Shown here piece by piece: positions 1 through 4,507 of a DNA stretch of 10,474 nt. Both the position numbers and the translations under genes were made by a program. The DNA comes from Sutterella sp. (GTDB lineage: Bacteria; Pseudomonadota; Gammaproteobacteria; Burkholderiales; Burkholderiaceae_F): assembly GCA_003488465.1 (NCBI GenBank), contig DNLN01000016.1, positions 1-10,474 on the forward strand, written 5' to 3'. The first letter of the stretch is position 1. Each line of letters starts with the position of its first letter. The notes beneath the pieces were generated by a model that was not told the DNA's origin, searched no databases, and was given only the letters and a program-made list of their open reading frames with translations.

Positions 1-805
1 ACCAGGACCTGACGCTCTTCCAGGCGATCGCGTGCAGGCGCTTGCGAAGCGGTTCGGGCAGGGGCTTTTCGCAGCCGCCCTCAAAGCCCACGGCGTCCGC
101 AGGATCCCTCTTGTAGAGCGAGGCATAGACGACCGAGCCCATGAGGTATGAACCCGCGGCCGTCGGGTGCGTGTTGTCGGGCATGAGCAGCTTGACTCTG
201 GGCAGCTCCTCGCGCGCCGCATTGAAGGCGACGCCGACCGGGATCACGAGCATTTTGTTTTCGTTTCCGAGCTTCACCACGGCGTCGCGCACGGTCTCGA
301 ACTTGGGCGCGTTGGGCCTTTCCTGCACCCAGGTGAGGATGAGGGCGGGGCGGGAGCCAGCAGCGCGGATCGCGCTTGCGTGCGCCTTCATGTAGTGCGC
401 GTCGCGCGCCTGATCGCCCTTGCCGCGATTGCTCGCCTGCATGAGCACGACCTCGTAGGACTCGCGCTTTTTCTCTTCGGCGGCAAGAAGCTTCGCATCG
501 AGCTCGCCCCACTTCTTTTCGTGCGAGTTAAGGCGCGTGTTGTCCAGATACTCGGCGATCGGATACTGGCTCAGATTGCCGCGGCCGATCGTTGCGATGC
601 GGGTTTTCACTTTGGGATCGGCCTTTTCGCGGATCATGCCGCCCAGATACCCGTTCAGGCCGCAGTTGTAGTACATGTATGAATTGCCGACGATGAGAAT
701 CGACTTGGGAGCGGGTCCCGGATCTGTGACAAGAGGCGTCTCGGCGGCAAGGGCCGCGCCCGAGAGGGCGATCGCGGCGGCAAGGGCGTAAGCGAACCTT
801 TTCAT
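1..805 (-). CDS. Exported SGNH/GDSL-fold hydrolase, 3' end outside window
   Basis: The reading frame is open from the ATG at 805-803 to the left edge, giving 268 residues with no stop. Residues 1-20 form a Sec signal peptide (Lys-Arg, then an Ala-rich core, cleavage probably after ALA), so the product is probably periplasmic. SGNH blocks are visible: block I GNS (residues 40-42, nucleophile Ser42), a block II glycine in IGRGN (73-77), a block III-like QASN (Asn126), and block V DNTH (Asp210, His213). The family hydrolyses esters or removes acyl groups; the substrate cannot be read from sequence. A GAAGGAG ribosome site (820-814) lies 8 bases before the ATG. The neighbouring paralogue ends 61 bases upstream on the same strand, so the two are probably one operon. 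The protein looks close to full length, so little should be missing. The fold call is confident; the enzymatic activity is inferred. Confidence 0.85.
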   Translation of the reverse strand, partial: MKRFAYALAAAIALSGAALAAETPLVTDPGPAPKSILIVGNSYMYYNCGLNGYLGGMIREKADPKVKTRIATIGRGNLSQYPIAEYLDNTRLNSHEKKWGELDAKLLAAEEKKRESYEVVLMQASNRGKGDQARDAHYMKAHASAIRAAGSRPALILTWVQERPNAPKFETVRDAVVKLGNENKMLVIPVGVAFNAAREELPRVKLLMPDNTHPTAAGSYLMGSVVYASLYKRDPADAVGFEGGCEKPLPEPLRKRLHAIAWKSVRSW

Positions 806-866
806 GAGAAAGACTCCTTCAGTGGGCTGGTCTGCTGCTGCATGAAGCTTCCGATTCGGTTCTCCC

Positions 867-1646
867 CTAGGCGAAGAACCGCTCGACGGTCTCCTGGGCG
901 GTTTCCCGCAGCAGCAGAGCGAGTTCTGGATCGATGCCGTTGTCGGTACCGATGTCCGTTGCCTTCAGGCCAAAGAGCGAAGCAATGATCACGCAGGCCT
1001 GCAGATACGTGCCGGCGGGCGTCGGATGGCGCTTGTCGGCGATGTACAGCGGCGCCTCGGGCGAGCGCTCGAGCGCAAGCGCCCAGGCAAGCCCCGTCGG
1101 AATGGCAAGCGCACCGCAGTCGTTGGCGGCCTGGATGATCGCATCGGCAAGCTGCTCGGTCATCTCGGGGCGGTTCTGGTAGGCCCAGGTGATGTAAAAG
1201 AGGGGCTGCGCGCGGTGGGCGCGGCAGATGGCGGCGTTCTTTTCGGCCGCCGCCCGGAACTGGGGGCCGAGCACCGGGTGGATGGGACCCTGGGTGCTGT
1301 CCAGAAGAATCAGGCTGTCCCAGAGTTGCTCGGCGGGATCGCGGAAGATCACCTCGTTGTTCTCGTTGATGGTGTACGAGGAGATGGCGTTCGGGCGAAA
1401 GTAGCTCTCGACGTCATGCCAGGACAGGCTCGCGCCATTGATGGCAACCATGTTGGTGCGGAACTTGGGGGCGCCGGGCGTCTTCGCAAGCAGCTGGCGC
1501 AGCATCCTGTGCGCTCCGTTGTTGAAAAAGAACAGGGAATTGCCGACAAAGAGCAGAGCTTTCGGCACGCAAGCGCTTTTCACAAGCGGCATCACATGAT
1601 GACGCAGTCCGGTTACGGCATTGCGGTATGGCGTGAACTCGGTCAT
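867..1646 (-). CDS. SGNH/GDSL-fold hydrolase without signal peptide
   Basis: The protein has 259 residues. It shares its layout with its neighbour: block I GNS (residues 35-37, Ser37), block II INGASLSWHD (Gly71), and block V ADKRHP (Asp204, His207) followed by an AGTY segment. The block III position reads LLDSTQGP and has no obvious Asn, unlike classical SGNH enzymes, so the oxyanion hole may be built differently. No signal peptide or membrane segment is seen, so a cytoplasmic location is likely. The start is ATG 1646-1644 because GGAG (1656-1653) lies 6 bases before it; a TTG at 1670 would add 8 residues but is less well supported. It is the first gene of a probable two-gene operon read away from lysR. 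The substrate is unknown; esterase or deacylase activity is inferred from the family. Confidence 0.85.
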   Translation of the reverse strand: MTEFTPYRNAVTGLRHHVMPLVKSACVPKALLFVGNSLFFFNNGAHRMLRQLLAKTPGAPKFRTNMVAINGASLSWHDVESYFRPNAISSYTINENNEVIFRDPAEQLWDSLILLDSTQGPIHPVLGPQFRAAAEKNAAICRAHRAQPLFYITWAYQNRPEMTEQLADAIIQAANDCGALAIPTGLAWALALERSPEAPLYIADKRHPTPAGTYLQACVIIASLFGLKATDIGTDNGIDPELALLLRETAQETVERFFA

Positions 1647-1652
1647 AACGTT

Positions 1653-1656
1653 CTCC
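1653..1656 (-). promoter_or_regulatory. Ribosome binding site fixing the start at 1646
   Basis: GGAG on the minus strand lies 6 bases before ATG 1646. It supports this start over the in-frame TTG at 1670. Confidence 0.65.
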
Positions 1657-1701
1657 GACAGTTGGTGCAACTGATTTTGTTATGCAGTACACGATATCAC
1701 G

Positions 1702-1740
1702 TTTTCGTATAGGATGGCGCAATGCGCACGAATACGAAAA
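1702..1740. promoter_or_regulatory. Inverted repeat, probable LysR-type operator
   Basis: TTTTCGTAT (1702-1710) and ATACGAAAA (1732-1740) form a perfect 9-base inverted repeat around a 21-base spacer. The spacer holds a second near-concentric palindrome, GCGC-AAT-GCGC (1717-1727). The site lies in the gap between the divergent hydrolase operon and lysR, where LysR-type regulators usually bind to repress their own gene and activate the opposite one. Its geometry is wider than the classic T-N11-A box, so more than one protomer pair could be involved. Operator function is inferred from position and symmetry. Confidence 0.5.
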
Positions 1741-1814
1741 TCTCCAAATTCTGAGAACATTTTTCCACGAGTTCCCGTTTTTCGGAAGATAATTTTTTCG
1801 ATTACGGTATTCGT
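1728..1814. repeat. Second inverted repeat pair in the regulatory gap
   Basis: ACGAATAC (1728-1735) overlaps the right arm of the first repeat and has a perfect inverted copy, GTATTCGT, at 1807-1814, shortly before the lysR ribosome site. A small palindrome TTCT-G-AGAA lies between them at 1749-1757. Recurring CGTAT/ATACG words across the gap suggest an array of half-sites for one regulator, possibly with looping. This is an inference from sequence alone. Confidence 0.35.
1788..1793 (+). promoter_or_regulatory. Possible -10 element for lysR
   Basis: GATAAT matches five of six bases of TATAAT in the AT-rich part of the gap, about 50 bases before the lysR ATG. No good -35 hexamer is seen; TTCCAC at 1763-1768 with a 19-base spacer is the best. 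A nearer TATAAC at 1821-1826 is too close to the ribosome site to be a comfortable -10. Confidence 0.25.
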
Positions 1815-1830
1815 TTTTCTTATAACCAGC

Positions 1831-1837
1831 AAGGAGG
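1831..1837 (+). promoter_or_regulatory. Strong ribosome binding site of lysR
   Basis: AAGGAGG with a 5-base spacer to ATG 1843 decides the start. The frame stays open upstream to an ATG at 1714, but that stretch is AT-rich regulatory DNA, not coding sequence. Confidence 0.8.
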
Positions 1838-1842
1838 AAGGC

Positions 1843-2745
1843 ATGCGTGAAAGACTGCCCAAGATGAGCCAGCTCGTCGCGTTGCAGAAAGTGGTGCAGA
1901 CGGGCAGCATCAATGCCGCCGCCAAAGCGCTCGGCATGTCCCAGCCGGCGGTCTCGCGCACGATCCGAGAGCTCGAGGAGACGCTGCAGGTGCAGCTGCT
2001 CGTGCGGGGCGCCGAAGGCGTGCGCATGACCGAGGCGGGCAAGAGCTTTGCCGCAAACTGCTCGCTCATCCTGCAGTCGCTCAGACGGGCCAAGGCCCAG
2101 TCCCTGGCGCTTGGCGGCAGAACCGAAGCGCGCGTGAGCGTAGGCGTTTCTCCGATCTCGGCACGCTCGATCCTTGTGCCCGCGCTCTCTGCGCTTGGCC
2201 GGGAGATTCCCGGATGCGAGTTCCATGTCGAGGCCGGGCCGATCGAGAGGCATCTGCCGCAGCTGCGCGACGGAACGCTCGATTTTGCGATCGGCAATGC
2301 GGACGCGAACATTTCGCTAGCGGCGCTTGCCCTCGAGCCGCTTTTCGAGTGTCCGTTCTACTTTGTCTGCGCCAAGGGCAATCCCTTTGAGAACGCGCGG
2401 AGCCTCGCGGAACTCTCGGGTGCAAAATGGTGGATCACGGGCGAACATCGTGTGATGGAACGCAAAAGCAGTGCATTCCGCGCAATCGTCAGCCGGCAGA
2501 TCCTCTCGACCCGCACGAACACCGTTGGGATTCCCATGGTGCTTGAACACGGATATCTTGCGCTGCTCAGCACGGTGCAGATCCGGCATTTCCGGAATCT
2601 GCTGAGCATCATCCCGATCCGGGACGTGTCCGTGACGGGCCGCTATGTCGTGGCGCGTCTCAAGGACATGCCGCTCACCTCATCGGCCGAGCGCCTGCTC
2701 GCGCTCATGCACCGGGAGGCCAATGCCTATCCGTGGACGCTCTGA
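1843..2745 (+). CDS. LysR-type transcriptional regulator
   Basis: The protein has 300 residues, the usual LysR length. Residues 8-66 are the winged helix-turn-helix, with the recognisable GSINAAAKALGMSQPAVSRT segment (21-40) followed by a linker helix. From about residue 90 the effector-binding domain follows (VSVGVSP..., then a DGTLDFAIGN segment typical of LysR subdomains). The effector is unknown. The gene diverges from the two SGNH hydrolase genes across a 196-base gap with inverted repeats, the classic arrangement for a LysR protein that controls its neighbour and itself. It ends about 25 bases before a strong hairpin terminator. Family assignment is certain; the regulated target is inferred from position. 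Confidence 0.95.
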   Translation: MRERLPKMSQLVALQKVVQTGSINAAAKALGMSQPAVSRTIRELEETLQVQLLVRGAEGVRMTEAGKSFAANCSLILQSLRRAKAQSLALGGRTEARVSVGVSPISARSILVPALSALGREIPGCEFHVEAGPIERHLPQLRDGTLDFAIGNADANISLAALALEPLFECPFYFVCAKGNPFENARSLAELSGAKWWITGEHRVMERKSSAFRAIVSRQILSTRTNTVGIPMVLEHGYLALLSTVQIRHFRNLLSIIPIRDVSVTGRYVVARLKDMPLTSSAERLLALMHREANAYPWTL

Positions 2746-2762
2746 CGGCCGGCGCGCGAGTG

Positions 2763-2818
2763 AAAAAAAGCCCCGCCGGAACATCATCCGTTCCTAGCGG
2801 GGCCCTGTTGGCTTTTTA
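2763..2818. terminator. Bidirectional intrinsic terminator
   Basis: The stem is GCCCCGC (2770-2776) with GCGGGGC (2797-2803), extended by GGAAC (2778-2782) with GTTCC (2790-2794) across a small internal bulge, with a 7-base loop. Seven A's (2763-2769) give a T-run on the minus strand, directly after the convergent symporter gene. On the plus strand the T-run GGCTTTTTA (2810-2818) is about 8 bases away, so termination of lysR is probably weaker. Confidence 0.85.
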
Positions 2819-2831
2819 GGAAAAAGCGCCT

Positions 2832-3602
2832 TTAGTTCCAGCAGTCAGTCTTGCCTGCAAGACCGATGTTTGCGGCCTTGAAGGTCGGCTTCTTGCCGGC
2901 CGCACGCTGCCTTTCATAGTCGCGCAGGGCGGCGATGGCGGGCTTCCAGAGGATCAGGATCACCGGGATGTTGATGATGACCATCATGGCCTGCAGCAGG
3001 TCGGCCGTATCCCAGGCAAGTCCCATGCTGATGCACGAGCCAACGAGCACGAGCACGGTGGACGCGATGCGGAAGACAAGCAGCAGGGCGCGGGGCACGC
3101 GGTTGCGGGTGATGTTCTTCAGGCACCCTTCGCAGTAGTAGTAGTTGCCGATCAGCGTCGTGAAGGCAAAGAGCACCATTGCGACCACGATGAAGACTTC
3201 GCCGAAGGAGCCGAACTGCGACTCAAGGGCCTTTTGCACGTAGGGGATGCCGGCGAGCTTGGCATCGGCGTCGATCCCGGTCGACATGCACATGAAGGCG
3301 GTTGCCGAGCAGATGACGATCGTGTCAAGGAACACCGAGAGCATCTGCACCAGACCCTGCGTTGCCGGGTGCGCGACGTCAGCCGAAGCGGCGGCGTTCG
3401 GGGCCGAGCCCATGCCGGCCTCGTTCGAATACAGGCCGCGCTTGATGCCGTACATGAGAGCCGATCCGGCAAAGCCGCCGAAGATCGCCTCGAAGTCAAA
3501 GGCGCCGCGGAAGATCTCGACGAACATGTTCGGGATGTTGCCGATGTTCATCGCCATCACGACGAGCGCCACGCCGATGTAAAGGATGCTCATGAGCGGC
3601 AC
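2832..3602 (-). pseudogene. 5'-truncated AGCS sodium:alanine/glycine symporter
   Basis: The frame gives 256 residues from a GTG at 3602, or 253 from ATG 3593. It clearly matches the C-terminal half of the AGCS family (Na+-coupled alanine/glycine uptake, inner membrane). Residues 48-71 hold the family hallmark of a YGIKRGLYSNEAGMGSAP stretch followed by an AAASA run, then QGLVQM and a DTIVICSATA helix. About six hydrophobic helices remain, and the C-terminal end is intact. Full-length members have about 450-490 residues and eleven helices; here the first 230 or so residues, including the N-terminal family signature, are missing. Homology fades near LVPLMS, and the frame upstream hits a TGA at 3665-3663. 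No ribosome site precedes either start. I infer a remnant left by a rearrangement; a functional half-transporter is unlikely. Confidence 0.85.
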
Positions 3603-3630
3603 GAGGGGAGTGCGGTTAAAATACCGGAGT

Positions 3631-3659
3631 GCCGCAGGCGGTCTGCGGCTGTTTTTGTC
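3631..3659 (+). terminator. Terminator-like hairpin before the lipoprotein gene
   Basis: A perfect stem GCCGCAG (3631-3637), loop GCGGT, and CTGCGGC (3643-3649) is followed by TGTTTTTGTC. This is a textbook intrinsic terminator on the plus strand. It stands only 19 bases before the ATG at 3678, and no plus-strand gene lies upstream to be terminated. It may be the leftover terminator of a deleted gene, or a leader hairpin acting as an attenuator or mRNA stabiliser. TAAAAT at 3617-3622 resembles a -10 element but has no good -35. Confidence 0.55.
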
Positions 3660-3677
3660 TTCTCAAGGTTGACTTTC

Positions 3678-4466
3678 ATGATCAAGCGTTCTGTCGCCGC
3701 TCTCTCCGGCGCTTTCCTATGCCTTGCGCTGGGCGGCTGTGCCTTCTTTCAGGATACGCCTCAGGAATCTCAGGCCGAACCGACCGCAAAGGCCGGAGCG
3801 TCCCGGCTGCAGGCCTATGAGCTTGACGGCGGACGGTTCCTCGCTGCGCCCCCAACGACTTTTTCCTCCGAGCAAAAGGCCGACGAAGAGGCTTTGCTCT
3901 CAACCCTTTCCCTGCGCGAGATGGATGTCGGCAAGAAGGCTGCCGCGGACATGGATCTGGATGTCTTCTGGCGTCTGATGGACCGCTACTCCTCCGTGAC
4001 TGGACGCACGCTCACGCCCAAGGCGCTTCCTGAAACGCATGAACTGCTCATGTCGACCTGGGTTGCCGCAAGGCGCGCCGCCCGCGCCGCCGACAGCCGC
4101 TACCCGAGAAAGCGCCCCTGGGTCGATTTTCTTCCGAGCGATGAGACCTGCAGGCCAGACCTGAAGGCCCGGGCCGGCGCCAAGAATTCCTACGCCTCGT
4201 CCTTTGTGACGCGCGTCTGGTCGGTCGCGCTTGCCCTGGCGGCGATTCTGCCGAACCGTGCCGACGCGCTGATCGTTGAAGCGGTGAGCATCACGAACAG
4301 CCGCTGGATCTGCGGCCTCGGCTGGAAGAGCGACATCGAGGCGGGCAGGGTGCTCGGCGCGGTCGTCTACAGCCGCCTGAGCAGCGAGCCCGACTATCAG
4401 GAGCAAATGCGCAAAGCCCGCGCCGAACTGCAGGGCGGCGTCAAGCAGTACCAAGCCACAAGATAA
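3678..4466 (+). CDS. Lipoprotein, class A acid phosphatase-like (PAP2) pseudoenzyme
   Basis: The protein has 262 residues. Residues 1-21 are a lipoprotein signal with lipobox LGGC (Cys21), so the product is a lipid-anchored envelope protein, probably outer membrane because Asp is not at position +2. The rest follows the class A non-specific acid phosphatase layout: RKRPW (144-148), then SYASSF (171-176), then SRWICGLGWKSDIEAGR (208-224). In active members these are K-x6-RP, GSYPSGHT and SR-x5-H-x3-D. Here the Lys is Asp139, PSGH is Ala-Ser-Ser-Phe (173-176), and the nucleophilic His is Gly215; Arg146, Arg209 and Asp219 remain. Loss of both histidines predicts no phosphatase activity, so a binding or structural role is likely. 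AAGG (3665-3668) precedes the ATG by 9 bases. The next lipoprotein gene follows immediately, so the two are probably cotranscribed. Confidence 0.8.
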   Translation: MIKRSVAALSGAFLCLALGGCAFFQDTPQESQAEPTAKAGASRLQAYELDGGRFLAAPPTTFSSEQKADEEALLSTLSLREMDVGKKAAADMDLDVFWRLMDRYSSVTGRTLTPKALPETHELLMSTWVAARRAARAADSRYPRKRPWVDFLPSDETCRPDLKARAGAKNSYASSFVTRVWSVALALAAILPNRADALIVEAVSITNSRWICGLGWKSDIEAGRVLGAVVYSRLSSEPDYQEQMRKARAELQGGVKQYQATR

Positions 4467-4495
4467 TGAGATTCCGATTGACCCGCGCATTCCCC

Positions 4496-4499
4496 AAGG
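4496..4499 (+). promoter_or_regulatory. Ribosome site favouring the start at 4508
   Basis: AAGG lies 8 bases before ATG 4508. The alternative ATG at 4466 overlaps the preceding stop as TAATG, which would allow translational coupling, but it has no purine-rich site before it. The shorter start also gives the more normal signal peptide. Confidence 0.45.
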
Positions 4500-4507
4500 C
4501 TTGCGCC

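Noticed and set aside
81..682. Open frames on both strands (minus 81-512, plus 167-682) at the left edge
   Set aside because: Both overlap the exported SGNH gene, whose own frame is open to the edge and shows signal peptide and catalytic blocks.
1714..1842. N-terminal extension of the LysR protein
   Set aside because: The extension is encoded by regulatory DNA with inverted repeats; ATG 1843 has a strong ribosome site and yields the normal family N-terminus.
1414..2253. A 279-codon minus-strand frame crossing hydrolase, gap and lysR
   Set aside because: It runs through the AT-rich regulatory gap and across two well-supported genes, with no recognisable motif.
3603..3665. Missing symporter N-terminus restored by a frameshift
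   Set aside because: I read the upstream frame and found no AGCS-like helices before the TGA; the DNA beyond is well-supported coding sequence on the other strand, so sequence is missing rather than out of frame.
3234..3677. Upstream extension of the phosphatase-like lipoprotein frame
   Set aside because: It lies antisense to the symporter remnant and would bury the signal peptide in the middle of the protein; ATG 3678 begins a proper lipoprotein signal.
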